Below, one piece after another: positions 1 through 9,445 of a stretch of 64,000 bases of DNA (the stretch's first letter is position 1; every line of letters starts with the position of its first letter). The stretch covers positions 62,001-126,000 of the forward strand of contig NZ_JHVN01000001.1 in the NCBI RefSeq assembly GCF_000620165.1, in the 5' to 3' direction. This DNA is from Anoxybacillus tepidamans PS2 (GTDB lineage: Bacteria > Bacillota > Bacilli > Bacillales > Anoxybacillaceae). Below the pieces are notes generated by a model, which was not told where the DNA came from, did not search any database, and was given only the letters and a program-made list of their open reading frames with translations. The position numbers and the translations under genes are program-made.

Positions 1-303
1 AGCGGTCGGCCACTTCGCAGGCAAAGCCCATTTCGTGCGTAACAATCACTGTCGTCATTTGCGTATGAGCAAGAGACTTCACTTTTACCATTTCTAGATC
101 AAGCGGTGACGCTAGTTCATCCAATAACATCACCTCAGGCGACTTCGCTGACCCCCAGGCAAAAGTAACACGCTGTTTTTGCCTTCCTGATAGCGGGCCT
201 CCTAGATATTCACTTGTCTCCTTCTCCAATTCGACTTTACGAAACAGCTCCATCTTTTGTACTTCTGCGTCTTGTTTCACAACTCCTTTTACTTTCACTC
301 GAC
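1..303 (-). pseudogene. Decayed amino-acid ABC transporter ATPase fragment
   Basis: The minus strand reads as an open but damaged C-terminal half of a GlnQ-type polar amino-acid ABC ATPase. The signature is altered to LSGRQKQRV (normally LSGGQ). The Walker B/D-loop reads [11 protein letters not shown] where the family has DEPTSALD, and the switch histidine segment [16 protein letters not shown] is well kept. The conserved IARAL segment after the signature is replaced by TFAWGSA. No start codon or Walker A lies upstream; similarity stops where a hairpin repeat begins near 305. The frame runs off the left edge of the window. Replacement of the conserved Pro-Thr of the D-loop and of the second signature glycine argues for a dead relic, although the frame itself has no stop in view. 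Confidence 0.65.
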
Positions 304-304
304 A

Positions 305-357
305 ATGAGTCTCCCTCACCTATACTTCGTTGAGAGATGGGAGGCTTTTCAGTGAAT
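305..357. repeat. Hairpin repeat, copy 1 (diverged)
   Basis: A short imperfect palindrome (CTCCCTCACCT, loop, AGATGGGAG) is followed by a CTTTTCAGTGAA tail. The same layout occurs at 6501-6556 and 20944-21001, where the arms read CTCCCACCT/AGGTGGGAG and the tail TTCTCGGTG. This copy is the most diverged. It abuts the end of the decayed ABC ATPase. Stem-loop ends of this kind are typical of IS200/IS605-type elements or their non-autonomous relics; that assignment is inference. Confidence 0.5.
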
Positions 358-402
358 CCATCCAATTTTTCAAGACAATCTTATAAAATAGCGATGGAAA
401 AT

Positions 403-438
403 AAAAAGGATCTGTCCCTTTCGTAAGAGACAGACCTA
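403..438 (-). terminator. Terminator after brxB
   Basis: Read on the minus strand, GGTCTGTCTC, a short loop and GGGACAGATCC are followed by a T-rich run, just past the brxB stop codon. The stem has a bulge and one wobble pair. Confidence 0.6.
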
Positions 439-447
439 AAAACGCTC

Positions 448-879
448 TTATACCTCGTCACAATATTGTTCGAACGCCGCCTGCAGCTTTTGAATGACAG
501 CGATAGGCTCGTGTCCTTCAATTTCATGGCGCTCGATCATTGTACAAATTTTCCCATCTTTTAATAGCGCAAATGATGGTGAAGACGGCGGATAGCCTTC
601 AAAATATTCGCGCGCTCGAGCTGTCGCCTCTTTATCCTGTCCGGCAAATACGGTCACAAGATAATCAGGGCGCTTGTCATAGTGGATCGCATGAGCTGCC
701 GCTGGACGAGCGATGCCGCCGGCGCAGCCGCATACGGAATTCACCATCACAAGCGTCGTTCCTTTTCGCTGCAACGCCTCATCGACTTCTTCCGGCGTGC
801 GCAACTCTTGGTAGCCAGCCGCTACTATTTCCTTGCGCGCTTGCTCGACAATATCATTAAAAAATTGAAACTGGAACAT
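448..879 (-). CDS. brxB: Bacilliredoxin BrxB/YqiW family
   Basis: The 143-residue protein belongs to the BrxA/BrxB (YphP/YqiW) family, thioredoxin-fold cytosolic proteins that remove bacillithiol from S-bacillithiolated proteins. The family Cys-Gly-Cys active site is present as C50-G51-C52 within [13 protein letters not shown], and the conserved FAGQDKEAT and PPSSPSFAL segments follow. Length fits the family. The ATG is preceded by GGGGGTG at good spacing. The choice of BrxB rather than BrxA rests on overall resemblance to YqiW and on the position close to the bkd locus, where yqiW lies in B. subtilis. It is separated from meaB by about 40 bases and may be read from the same transcript. A terminator follows. 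Confidence 0.85.
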   Translation of the reverse strand: MFQFQFFNDIVEQARKEIVAAGYQELRTPEEVDEALQRKGTTLVMVNSVCGCAGGIARPAAAHAIHYDKRPDYLVTVFAGQDKEATARAREYFEGYPPSSPSFALLKDGKICTMIERHEIEGHEPIAVIQKLQAAFEQYCDEV

Positions 880-921
880 TTTAACACCCCCTATTCCTTT
901 CCTTTATCGTACCATATTTTT

Positions 922-2034
922 TTATGATTCCCTATTCTCATACACTGAGATCAGTTCGCGCACCGCTGATGTGACCGACTGCCTTCCAGAAATCACATGG
1001 TTTTCAACAATCGGCAGCTTTTCTTTGACAAGCGGATGGGCAAAAAAGCTTGTTTCTAGATAGTCTTTAATCATCGCGTAAATCCAATCTTTCAGTTGAT
1101 GGCGGCGCCGCTCCTCAAAAACGCCTGATTGTTTTGTCACCGCCACAAATTTTTCAATAACATGCCAAATGTGCTCGATTCCTTCACCGTATAACGCAGA
1201 GCACGTGTGTGCTTCCGTTTTCCATCCGGGCGTCGCTGGCCGCAAATAGTGAAGAAATTGATTGTACTCTTCTTGAGCCGCGAGCGCCTTCGGTTTGTTA
1301 TCCCCGTCCGCTTTGTTGATAATCACGGCGTCAACGAGCTCCATAATCCCTTTTTTCATGCCTTGCAGCTCGTCGCCTGCTCCGGTAAGAGCGAGCAGCA
1401 TGAAAAAATCAACCATTCCGCGCACGACAAACTCGCTTTGCCCGACGCCAACTGTCTCGACTAAAATGATGTCATATCCCGCGGCCTCGCATAACAGCAT
1501 TGTTTCCCTTGTTTTTCTATGAACACCGCCAAGCGTGCCACCCGATGGCGATGGACGGATAAACGCCCTTGGGTCGCGCGATAAATTTTCCATGCGCGTT
1601 TTGTCGCCAAGAATGCTCCCGCCTGTGATGGAACTACTCGGGTCGACCGCCAGCACGGCGACCCGATGTCCTTTTTCGCATAAAAATTGTCCGAACGCTT
1701 CAATGAACGTGCTTTTGCCTGCCCCTGGCACACCGGTAATGCCGATGCGGATCGATTTCCCAACATGTGGAAGAAGTTCATTTAAGATTTGCTGGGCCAT
1801 TTCCATATGTTTGGCGGCATTGCTTTCCACCAGCGTAATCGCTTGCGCTAAAACGGTGCGGTCATTGCGAAGCACGCCTTCAATATACTCCGAAGCGGAG
1901 CGCTCACGCCGCTTCACCCATTTTTTGGCGTTTGGCGCTGCCGCTTCGTCCTTCCCTTTTACATACGCGGTGGCAAACTCGTCGCCGCGCTCTTTTGGCA
2001 CCCACTCCGGGCGGTATGTTCGCTCGTCACTCAT
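922..2034 (-). CDS. meaB: Methylmalonyl-CoA mutase-associated GTPase MeaB
   Basis: This 370-residue G3E-family P-loop GTPase (MeaB/ArgK) gates adenosylcobalamin delivery to methylmalonyl-CoA mutase and protects the enzyme from inactivation. The Walker A GVPGAGKS is at residues 101-108. A DPSSS switch segment with [11 protein letters not shown] follows, and the guanine-specificity motif NKAD lies in the second half. Its ATG overlaps the stop of mutB by four bases (ATGA), implying translational coupling and a shared transcript. The position directly after both mutase subunits supports MeaB over a lysine/arginine transport ATPase, an old name for this family. Confidence 0.93.
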   Translation of the reverse strand: MSDERTYRPEWVPKERGDEFATAYVKGKDEAAAPNAKKWVKRRERSASEYIEGVLRNDRTVLAQAITLVESNAAKHMEMAQQILNELLPHVGKSIRIGITGVPGAGKSTFIEAFGQFLCEKGHRVAVLAVDPSSSITGGSILGDKTRMENLSRDPRAFIRPSPSGGTLGGVHRKTRETMLLCEAAGYDIILVETVGVGQSEFVVRGMVDFFMLLALTGAGDELQGMKKGIMELVDAVIINKADGDNKPKALAAQEEYNQFLHYLRPATPGWKTEAHTCSALYGEGIEHIWHVIEKFVAVTKQSGVFEERRRHQLKDWIYAMIKDYLETSFFAHPLVKEKLPIVENHVISGRQSVTSAVRELISVYENRES

Positions 2035-4226
2035 TGGCTCACTTCCTCGTAACCAAGCCGCTTATAAATTTCAGTTAACACTTTTTCCGCTGCCACTGGG
2101 ATCACCGTTCCCGGACCGAAAATTGCCGCTGCTCCATGTTCATATAAAAACTCATAATCTTGCGGCGGAATCACGCCCCCAGCAACAACGATAATATCTT
2201 CACGCCCTAATTTGCGCAATTCTTCAACAAGCTGCGGCAACAGCGTTTTATGTCCTGCCGCAAGCGAGCTCATGCCGACGACATGAACATCGTTTTCGAC
2301 CGCTTGGCGCGCCGTTTCTTCTGGCGTTTGGAACAAAGGGCCGATATCAACGTCAAATCCTAAATCAGCAAACGCCGTTGCAATTACTTTCGCGCCGCGA
2401 TCATGACCGTCTTGCCCCATTTTCGCGATCATAATGCGCGGACGGCGCCCTTCAAGCTCATAAAACTCATCCGTCATTTTCTTCACGCGCGCAATTTCTT
2501 CCTCGTTCGTAAACTCAGAGCTGTACACGCCGCTAATGGAACGAATGACCGCTTTATGGCGCTTCGCCACTTTTTCAATCGCATACGAAATTTCTCCTAA
2601 TGTCGCTCGAACGCGAGCCGCTTGCACCGACAATTCAAGTAGATTGCCTTCGCCCGTTTCCGCCGCTTTCGTAATCGCATCAAGTGCCTGTTGGACGCGC
2701 TCTTCGTCGCGCGATGCTCGCAATTGCTTCAGCTTCTCGATTTGCCGGAGACGCACTGCCGTATTGTCGACTTCTAAGATGTCGATCGGCTCTTCTTTTT
2801 CCGGGCGGTACTTGTTGACGCCGATAATCGTTTCGGCGCCGGAGTCGATTTTCGCTTGCCGTCTTGCCGCCGCTTCTTCAATGCGCATTTTCGGAAGCCC
2901 TGTGTCGATCGCTTTCGCCATGCCGCCAAGGCTTTCGACTTCTTCGATGTGCTTCCACGCCCGGTTCATCAACTCGTTCGTCAACGCTTCCACATAGTAC
3001 GATCCCGCCCACGGATCGATGACGTTGCAAATACCTGTTTCATCCTGCAAATAGAGCTGCGTATTGCGAGCGATGCGCGCCGAGAAGTCAGTTGGAAGCG
3101 CGATCGCTTCGTCAAGCGCGTTCGTATGCAGCGACTGCGTATGGCCAAGCGCTGCCGCATGCGCTTCAATGCATGTGCGCACGACGTTGTTGAACGGATC
3201 TTGTTCCGTTAAGCTCCAGCCCGACGTTTGCGAGTGCGTTCTGAGCGCGAGCGATTTTGGATTTTTCGGATTAAACGTTTTCATCATTTTCGCCCAAATG
3301 ATGCGCGCTGCTCTCATTTTCGCGACTTCCATAAAGTAGTTCATGCCGATCGCCCAGAAGAACGAAAGACGCGGCGCAAATGAATCAATATCAATCCCTG
3401 CTTTTAACCCTGTCCGCACGTACTCGAGCCCGTCTGCCAGCGTATACGCAAGTTCAATATCCGCAGGCGCACCCGCTTCTTGCATGTGATAGCCAGAGAT
3501 GCTGATGCTGTTGAATTTTGGCATATATTTTGACGTGTATTCAAAAATATCAGCGATGATGCGCATCGACATTTCCGGAGGATAAATGTACGTATTTCGC
3601 ACCATATATTCTTTTAAAATGTCATTTTGAATCGTTCCAGATAGCTTGTCTTGTGTGACACCTTGTTCTTCTGCCGTCACGATATAAAATGCCATAATCG
3701 GCAGCACGGCCCCATTCATTGTCATCGACACCGACATTTGATCGAGCGGAATGCCGTCAAACAAAATCTTCATATCTAAAATCGAATCAATCGCCACGCC
3801 CGCTTTTCCGACATCGCCGACAACGCGCGGATGATCGGAATCGTACCCGCGATGCGTCGCCAAGTCAAACGCCACCGAAAGACCCTTTTGTCCCATCGCT
3901 AAATTGCGACGGTAAAAGGCGTTGCTCTCTTCCGCTGTCGAAAATCCGGCATATTGGCGAATCGTCCACGGACGGTTCACATACATGGAAGGGTATGGTC
4001 CGCGCAGATACGGAGCAATGCCCGGCATGTAATCCAAGAAATCAAAGCCTTCGATGTCGTTCTTTGTATAAAGCGGTTTCAGCGCAATTTGTTCGTTCGT
4101 TTGAAACAGCAAATCATCAAGCGAAGCCTTTAATTTTTCTTCAACAGCTTGTTTCCATTCTTGTTCATTTGTTTGTACGCCCGGTATGTGCAATGACACA
4201 TTGGCAAAATCGACCTTTCTACTCAT
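2031..4226 (-). CDS. mutB: Methylmalonyl-CoA mutase large (catalytic) subunit
   Basis: The 731-residue catalytic subunit rearranges (R)-methylmalonyl-CoA to succinyl-CoA with adenosylcobalamin. The N-terminal TIM barrel has the substrate segment [11 protein letters not shown] near residue 85. The C-terminal cobalamin domain has the complete base-off motif D606-G-H608-D-R-G611, followed by the late GG of VVAGGVIPP. Length is normal for the family. The ATG overlaps mutA by eight bases, and meaB overlaps its end, so the three form one translationally coupled unit. The pathway drains propionyl-CoA from valine, isoleucine and odd-chain acids; the nearby bkd operon fits this. No methylmalonyl-CoA epimerase or propionyl-CoA carboxylase gene is in the window. 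Confidence 0.95.
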   Translation of the reverse strand: MSRKVDFANVSLHIPGVQTNEQEWKQAVEEKLKASLDDLLFQTNEQIALKPLYTKNDIEGFDFLDYMPGIAPYLRGPYPSMYVNRPWTIRQYAGFSTAEESNAFYRRNLAMGQKGLSVAFDLATHRGYDSDHPRVVGDVGKAGVAIDSILDMKILFDGIPLDQMSVSMTMNGAVLPIMAFYIVTAEEQGVTQDKLSGTIQNDILKEYMVRNTYIYPPEMSMRIIADIFEYTSKYMPKFNSISISGYHMQEAGAPADIELAYTLADGLEYVRTGLKAGIDIDSFAPRLSFFWAIGMNYFMEVAKMRAARIIWAKMMKTFNPKNPKSLALRTHSQTSGWSLTEQDPFNNVVRTCIEAHAAALGHTQSLHTNALDEAIALPTDFSARIARNTQLYLQDETGICNVIDPWAGSYYVEALTNELMNRAWKHIEEVESLGGMAKAIDTGLPKMRIEEAAARRQAKIDSGAETIIGVNKYRPEKEEPIDILEVDNTAVRLRQIEKLKQLRASRDEERVQQALDAITKAAETGEGNLLELSVQAARVRATLGEISYAIEKVAKRHKAVIRSISGVYSSEFTNEEEIARVKKMTDEFYELEGRRPRIMIAKMGQDGHDRGAKVIATAFADLGFDVDIGPLFQTPEETARQAVENDVHVVGMSSLAAGHKTLLPQLVEELRKLGREDIIVVAGGVIPPQDYEFLYEHGAAAIFGPGTVIPVAAEKVLTEIYKRLGYEEVSQ

Positions 4227-6258
4227 CGAGAGCCACCCCCATCTCTTTCATGACAGCGACAAGCGTTTCATAACAATTTGAACCGATATGAATAAATCCA
4301 TCAACCCCCGCTTGAACAAATGCTTCTTCGATGTTCGGAGCCTGTTTTCCGGCGACATACAGCTTCAAATGAGGGTTTGCCTTTTTGAGCTCAGATGCGA
4401 TGACCGGAACAGCGTCGACGTAACTGTCGTCTGTGCCGCACACGACATAATGCGAACCACCTGAAGCAAGCGCCCCTTGTACCGCTTCTTCGGCTGTCAT
4501 ATAGCCGTCATTTTTCACAACAGCAAAACCGCCCGCTTCAAAAAACCCGGTAATAAAATCTGCCCTTGCTTTATGGTTCGGAATCGCGCCAAGGTTAATG
4601 AGAACCACTTTCGGTCGGTGACCCGTCTTTTCAAAATGTGCTTCCGCCGCTTTCCGCAGCTGTTCAAACGGCTCAGCTAAACGCCATTGCACAATTGGCT
4701 TAATGCTGATAGATGGACCTGTTGCCGCTAATGCTTTGTCGACTTCTTGAGCGGTCGCTCGATGTGCGGCCGCAGCTAGGGCTGTTTCGACCCACTTCTT
4801 CACGGCAAACCCAGCTTTTAATTCAGCAACACGCTGCTCGTCGAGCGATTGCTCGCTAGGTGTGCGCATCGGCTCATTTGCGCGCTTCACGGACGCTTCC
4901 GCCAAGTTCGCATAAACATTCGTACCGACGATTTTTTCTTTGCGCGTTTTTACATGGCGATCGCGCTGTTTCGCCACTTTCTCTACTTCCGCTTGCACAA
5001 ATCCTTCCTCGAGCGCTTTTGTCATGCCGCCCTTCGCTTCAATTTGCTGGAACAGCTGCCACGTTTGTTCAGCCACTTGCGCTGTCAACGTTTCTACATA
5101 GTAAGAGCCGCCAGCTGGGTCGATCACTTTGCCCATATGCGCTTCTTCTAACAAAATCAACTGCGTATTGCGAGCAATTCTTCTAGAAAACTCATCCGCC
5201 GGCTGAATCGCCTCGTCAAAAGGAGAAACGTGAAGGCTGTTTGCGCCTCCAACTACAGCCGCAAACGCTTCGTTTGTGGCACGAAGCATGTTCACATACG
5301 GATCATACACCGTTTTTGTAAAATAAGAAGTTCGCGCATGCGCTGTCAGCTTCTTCGCTTCCTCGCTGCCGCCGAACGCTGCGACGATGTTCGCCCAAAT
5401 CAGTCGGGCCGCACGAAGCTTTGCAATTTCCATAAAGAAATTCGAACCAATCGCAAACGAAAAGCTGATGCGCGTTGCTACCTCATCAATCGACAAACCG
5501 CGATTGAGAGATTCATTCATATATTCGACCGCTGTCGCAAATGAAAACGCCAATTCTTGCACTGCATTCGCTCCGCCATGATGATACGGCTCACCATGAA
5601 CGATGATCGTTTTTACGTTCGGCATATGTTCTGCGGCCCATTTCGTCACATCCGCCGTCACATCGTATAGATTTTCTAGCGATGCCGGAAGCTCGCCTTT
5701 TTGTACAAGCAAAGCGAGAGGATCCATGCCGATCGTGCCACGCACCTCTTGAAGCGACAGCTGCTGCTTTTGCAAATAAGTAGCAAACAGCGCTAAAAAT
5801 GGCAGCGAGCAAGCTCCCGCATCGACGCGAATCGAATAGTTTTGCAATGGAATACCCGAAAACATTACTTCAATATCATCGAGCGTCGCAACCGAAAAAC
5901 AAAGGCGATCCAACACAAGATGAATTTCTGTTTGTCCCCTCGCGATATCATGTTTGACAATTTCATTCCATTCTTCAGGAGTGGAGGCGGAAATTTCTTG
6001 GCTAATCAACCAAGGATTGCGAACATACCCGTTCGGCTCAATTCCGCGCACATACCCGCTAAACCCAGGATATTGTTCAATTGAAAGCGATTGCAGATCA
6101 TGCCTTGTATAAATCGGCTTGAGCTGCAATTGCTCATATGTCATAGAATGTAACTTTTCAATCGGCTTTCCTTTTAAAGATTTCTCAACTTCTTGTTTCC
6201 ATTCCTCATAAGTCGGAACCGGAAACGACTCATTTTTCATGGTGGAAATATCCGTCAC
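4219..6258 (-). CDS. mutA: Methylmalonyl-CoA mutase small (non-catalytic) subunit
   Basis: This paralogue of MutB keeps the barrel fold (for example [20 protein letters not shown]) and a degenerate C-terminal flavodoxin-like domain. Where the catalytic subunit has D-G-H-D-R-G, this protein has [13 protein letters not shown], so the cobalamin histidine motif is lost, as expected of the structural small subunit. I chose the GTG at 6258 because AAAGGGGAGGG lies 7 to 9 bases ahead. A TTG at 6264 is in frame but only about 3 bases from that ribosome site; using it would give 681 residues. It is first of the mutA-mutB-meaB unit and overlaps mutB by eight bases. No cobalamin riboswitch is recognisable upstream. 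Confidence 0.9.
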   Translation of the reverse strand: MTDISTMKNESFPVPTYEEWKQEVEKSLKGKPIEKLHSMTYEQLQLKPIYTRHDLQSLSIEQYPGFSGYVRGIEPNGYVRNPWLISQEISASTPEEWNEIVKHDIARGQTEIHLVLDRLCFSVATLDDIEVMFSGIPLQNYSIRVDAGACSLPFLALFATYLQKQQLSLQEVRGTIGMDPLALLVQKGELPASLENLYDVTADVTKWAAEHMPNVKTIIVHGEPYHHGGANAVQELAFSFATAVEYMNESLNRGLSIDEVATRISFSFAIGSNFFMEIAKLRAARLIWANIVAAFGGSEEAKKLTAHARTSYFTKTVYDPYVNMLRATNEAFAAVVGGANSLHVSPFDEAIQPADEFSRRIARNTQLILLEEAHMGKVIDPAGGSYYVETLTAQVAEQTWQLFQQIEAKGGMTKALEEGFVQAEVEKVAKQRDRHVKTRKEKIVGTNVYANLAEASVKRANEPMRTPSEQSLDEQRVAELKAGFAVKKWVETALAAAAHRATAQEVDKALAATGPSISIKPIVQWRLAEPFEQLRKAAEAHFEKTGHRPKVVLINLGAIPNHKARADFITGFFEAGGFAVVKNDGYMTAEEAVQGALASGGSHYVVCGTDDSYVDAVPVIASELKKANPHLKLYVAGKQAPNIEEAFVQAGVDGFIHIGSNCYETLVAVMKEMGVALDE

Positions 6259-6455
6259 AAACAATCCCTCCCCTTTGTGTGCCCTGCTTCCTTCCCGGAA
6301 ACCATTTATTTTGAATTTTTTTAAACATTCGCTACATATTTATTTTAGTATATATAAGCCTCCCTAGCAATGAACAAAACCGTTTTGTATAGCCAGAAGA
6401 AGCGGATGAATGTTAATAGAGTATACAAGTCCAAATTCGCAAAGGTGGTAGAACG

Positions 6456-6675
6456 TTGCTAAAACTGATTCAAAATGGGGAACTATACGCTCTTGAATAT
6501 ATGAACCTCTCCCACCTACATTCCATTTAGAGGTGGGAGACTTCTCGGTGAATGTGTTAAAAAAGATCTTTTGCTAATCAATGACAAAATCGGCTACATC
6601 CGACGGCTCGACAAATCGGATGATCGCATCGACTCGGTCATCACGATGGGACGGTTGACAGTGAGACATGGGTAG
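6456..6675 (+). pseudogene. Remnant of a beta-aspartyl-peptidase-like gene split by a hairpin repeat
   Basis: A TTG with AAAGGTGG seven bases ahead opens a frame reading LKLIQNGELYALEYM. After the hairpin repeat at 6501-6556 the frame resumes as KKDLLLINDKIGYI. Together these resemble the N-terminus of isoaspartyl dipeptidase (IadA), whose first strand pair has the form LIQNGxLYAPE...KDxLxxxxKI. After that the frame reads RRLDKSDDRIDS and stops at 6673-6675, with no amidohydrolase metal motif. About 40 codons of a roughly 380-codon gene remain. The IadA identification is from memory of the family and is tentative; the split by the repeat is directly visible. Confidence 0.45.
6501..6556. repeat. 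Hairpin repeat, copy 2, inside a broken gene
   Basis: ATGAA, CTCTCCCACCT, a loop and AGGTGGGAG, then ACTTCTCGGTGAATGTG. It is almost identical to the copy at 20944-21001 and related to 305-357. It lies between two parts of a decayed coding frame. The shape (short stem-loop with conserved flanks, no gene) suggests an IS200/IS605-type end or a derived non-autonomous element. Confidence 0.6.
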
Positions 6676-6711
6676 ATAATCATCAGGGGAACATTTGAAA
6701 AATAACTATAA

Positions 6712-6746
6712 AAACCCACCGCCTCATATAGTGGCGGTGGGTTTGT
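6712..6746 (-). terminator. Terminator of the bkd operon
   Basis: A long stem AAACCCACCGCC/GGCGGTGGGTTT with an 8-base loop follows the bkdB stop codon. On the minus strand it ends in a T run. The symmetric flanks could also stop plus-strand transcription. Confidence 0.85.
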
Positions 6747-6749
6747 CTA

Positions 6750-8084
6750 TTAATAGATCGGCGTATTTTCTTTTGATGTGTTTTCCAAAATTTCTTTTAC
6801 GCGCGCTAAGAAGCGACCGCAGATGAGACCGTCAAGAACACGGTGATCAAGCGACAAGCACAAGTTAACCATGTCGCGCACCGCAATCATGCCGTTGCTC
6901 ATCACAACTGGGCGTTTGACAATCGCTTCAACTTGTAAAATCGCCGCTTGCGGATAGTTAATAATACCCATTGATTGTACTGATCCGAAAGATCCTGTGT
7001 TGTTTACTGTGAATGTGCCGCCTTGCATATCTTCTGGACGAAGTTTGCCCGCACGCACTTTTGCCGCTAAGTCAGCGATTTCGCGAGCGATGCCTTTAAT
7101 TGTCTTCTCGTCTGCATTTTTAATAACAGGGACGAACAATGCGTCATCTGTTGCAACAGCAATAGACAGGTTGATATCTTTCTTTTGAACGATTTTGTCG
7201 CCTGCCCACATGGAGTTGATTTGCGGGAATTCTTTTAACGCTTGCGCAACAGCTTTCACGAAGAATGCAAAGTACGTTAAGTTGAAGCCTTCGCGCTTCT
7301 TGAACTCGTCCTTAATAGAATCGCGATATGCAACTAAGTTCGTAACGTCCACTTCCACCATCGTCCAAGCATGTGGAGCTTCATGTTTGCTGCGAATCAT
7401 GTTCGCGGCAATCGCTTTGCGCACAGGTGTCACTGGGATTTCTACATCGCCAGGCTGAACTGGAACGCTAGGCGCAGTTGCTTGTTTTGGCGCTGCCGCA
7501 GCAACAGGCGCTTCCGCTTTTGGCGCTTCTTGCGCTGGTTGTACAGCCGCTTGTTCTTGAGCTGGAGCTGCTGGTTTTTGTCCCGGTGTTGGAATGTTGC
7601 CAGATTCGATTAATTTAAGCAAGTCTTTACGAGTAATGCGTCCGCCCATACCTGTTCCTTGTACTTGCTCAAGATCGATATTATGCTCTTGAGCTAAACG
7701 AAGAACGGCTGGCGAATAACGTCCTTTTTCTCCAGCTGGCTTTTTCGGCGCTGCAGCTTGTGCTGGTGCTGGTGCAGCCGCTTCTGCTTTTGGTGCTTCT
7801 TCTTGTTTCGTTTCTGTTGCTTCTGCCGCTGCGACTTCGCCTCCTTCTGTTTCCATTGTGCAAATGACGGCGCCAACTGGCAATGTTTCGCCTTCTTGAG
7901 CGATAATTTCTTTAATCACACCTGTGAACGAAGAAGGGATCTCTGCGTTTACTTTATCAGTCATTACTTCTGCGATTGGATCGTATTTGTTTACTTTATC
8001 GCCAACAGATACGAGCCATTTGCTGATTGTACCTTCTGTGACACTCTCGCCAAGTTGTGGCATTGTGATTTTTTCGATTGCCAC
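6750..8084 (-). CDS. bkdB: Branched-chain 2-oxoacid dehydrogenase E2 (lipoyl acyltransferase)
   Basis: The 444-residue E2 core subunit transfers the branched acyl group from lipoate to CoA. The N-terminal lipoyl domain (about 1-78) has the lipoylated K44 in EVMTDKVNAEIPS. An Ala/Pro/Glu-rich linker follows, then the peripheral-subunit-binding domain around 121-156 (RYSPAVLRLAQEHNID...GTGMGGRITRKDL), a second linker, and the catalytic domain with DHRVLDG at 413-419. The last gene of the bkd operon, it is separated from the E1 beta gene by 364 bases filled by two tandem repeats, an unusual gap for subunits of one complex. A strong terminator follows. Confidence 0.95.
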   Translation of the reverse strand: MAIEKITMPQLGESVTEGTISKWLVSVGDKVNKYDPIAEVMTDKVNAEIPSSFTGVIKEIIAQEGETLPVGAVICTMETEGGEVAAAEATETKQEEAPKAEAAAPAPAQAAAPKKPAGEKGRYSPAVLRLAQEHNIDLEQVQGTGMGGRITRKDLLKLIESGNIPTPGQKPAAPAQEQAAVQPAQEAPKAEAPVAAAAPKQATAPSVPVQPGDVEIPVTPVRKAIAANMIRSKHEAPHAWTMVEVDVTNLVAYRDSIKDEFKKREGFNLTYFAFFVKAVAQALKEFPQINSMWAGDKIVQKKDINLSIAVATDDALFVPVIKNADEKTIKGIAREIADLAAKVRAGKLRPEDMQGGTFTVNNTGSFGSVQSMGIINYPQAAILQVEAIVKRPVVMSNGMIAVRDMVNLCLSLDHRVLDGLICGRFLARVKEILENTSKENTPIY

Positions 8085-8191
8085 GTCAATGACCTCCTAT
8101 CTTGATTAAAGCTGCTTTTATTGTTTCTTTGCGGTTGGTAGATTAGAGCGATACGGCAAGCGCGGTCGCTTGCCTCCACTCTATGTTTAGT

Positions 8192-8444
8192 CGCTTTTCG
8201 TGCTGTCTAGCTTCGGCTCGCTGCCGCTCTCGGTCAAATAACCTTCGCCTTCGGGATGCTTTCCCATCCCTCCAGGCGAAGAACATTTGCCTGTCGCGGC
8301 AATGCGCTCGCCTTCGCTTTTCTTATTGTCTAGCTCCGGCGCCTAGCTCTCTTCCGCCAAATAACCTTCCCCCTTGAAGTGCAAGCACTTCTGCGGGTGA
8401 AGAACATTTGGCCTCGCGAGCTGATCGCAGCGCCTTCGCTTTTC
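8192..8444. repeat. Two tandem copies of a ~122-bp intergenic repeat
   Basis: Unit A runs 8192-8314 and unit B 8315-8436; a third partial start (CGCTTTTC) ends at 8444. Each unit begins CGCTTTTC, then TGTCTAGCTYCGGC, a middle CAAATAACCTTC...GAAGAACATTTG that pairs with itself, and a GCGCTCGCCTTCGCTTTTC-like end. The inner part is palindromic (TTCGCC...GGCGAA in A), so the transcript should fold strongly. It resembles the TCTAGCTCCRGCGCCTAG class of repeats seen between Bacillaceae genes. It sits inside the bkd operon between bkdAB and bkdB, and I see no coding frame in it. Confidence 0.75.
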
Positions 8445-8448
8445 CTAA

Positions 8449-9432
8449 TTAAAACGCTGCAAGTTCGCGCATTGCTTTTTCAACTTTATCTGGGTTAACC
8501 ATGAAGAATTTCTCCATTGTCGGAGCGTACGGCATTGCTGGTACGTCTGGACCTGCAAGGCGCATAATCGGTGCATCTAAGTCGAACAAGCAATTTTCAG
8601 CGATGATTGCTGCGACTTCGCTCATGATGCTCCCTTCTTTATTGTCTTCTGTAACAAGAAGAACTTTACCAGTTTTTCTTGCTGCCTCGATGATCGCTTC
8701 TTTATCAAGCGGATATACCGTGCGCAAATCTAACACATGCGCTGAAATGCCATCTTGAGCAACGCGCTCTGCCGCTTGAAGCGCAAAGTGCACGCATAAA
8801 CCGTAAGTAATCACTGTGATGTCTTCACCTTCACGTTTCACATCGGCTTTTCCGATTGGCAATACGTAATCATCTTCTGGAACTTCACCTTTAATTAAGC
8901 GGTAGGCACGTTTGTGCTCAAAGAATAATACTGGATCCTCGTCGCGAATCGCTGCTTTCAACAATCCTTTCACGTCATAAGGAGTTGATGGCATGACGAT
9001 TTTTAAGCCAGGTTGGTTCGCAAAAACAGCCTCTACAGATTGAGAGTGATAAAGCGCTCCGTGAACGCCGCCGCCATAAGGCGCACGAATAACAACTGGA
9101 CAGTTCCAGTCATTGTTTGAACGGTAGCGAATACGAGCTGCTTCAGAAATAATTTGGTTTACTGCAGGCATAATAAAATCAGCAAACTGCATCTCTGCAA
9201 TCGGACGCATGCCGTACATAGCTGCACCAATTGCTACACCGGCGATTGCAGATTCCGCTAGAGGCGTGTCAATGACGCGCTCTTCGCCGAATTGGTCGTA
9301 TAATCCGATTGTCGCTTTGAATACTCCACCTTTTTTACCTACGTCTTCACCTAATACGAATACGCGCGGATCGCGTTCCATTTCTTCGCGAATCGCCATC
9401 GTTACCGCATCAATGTATGAAATTACTGGCAT
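8449..9432 (-). CDS. bkdAB: Branched-chain 2-oxoacid dehydrogenase E1 beta
   Basis: This 327-residue transketolase-like beta subunit pairs with BkdAA to form the thiamine-diphosphate decarboxylase of the complex. It has the family hallmarks FVLGEDVG near residue 25, the DTPLAESAIAGVAIGAA segment, RAPYGGGVHGALYHSQS near 115-130, and the C-terminal GPDVPAMPYAPTMEKFF. Length matches E1 beta proteins. The ATG follows AGGGGG-type ribosome site just downstream of bkdAA (13 bases apart). Co-transcribed in the sigma-54 bkd operon. Confidence 0.95.
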   Translation of the reverse strand: MPVISYIDAVTMAIREEMERDPRVFVLGEDVGKKGGVFKATIGLYDQFGEERVIDTPLAESAIAGVAIGAAMYGMRPIAEMQFADFIMPAVNQIISEAARIRYRSNNDWNCPVVIRAPYGGGVHGALYHSQSVEAVFANQPGLKIVMPSTPYDVKGLLKAAIRDEDPVLFFEHKRAYRLIKGEVPEDDYVLPIGKADVKREGEDITVITYGLCVHFALQAAERVAQDGISAHVLDLRTVYPLDKEAIIEAARKTGKVLLVTEDNKEGSIMSEVAAIIAENCLFDLDAPIMRLAGPDVPAMPYAPTMEKFFMVNPDKVEKAMRELAAF

Positions 9433-9445
9433 TCTTCATTCCCCC

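Noticed and set aside
540-860. Long plus-strand frame opposite brxB
   Set aside because: Lacks a ribosome site and family features; brxB on the other strand is clearly real.
3719-4273. 184-codon plus-strand frame across mutB and mutA
   Set aside because: It is antisense to two well-conserved overlapping genes; codon pattern is that of a shadow frame.
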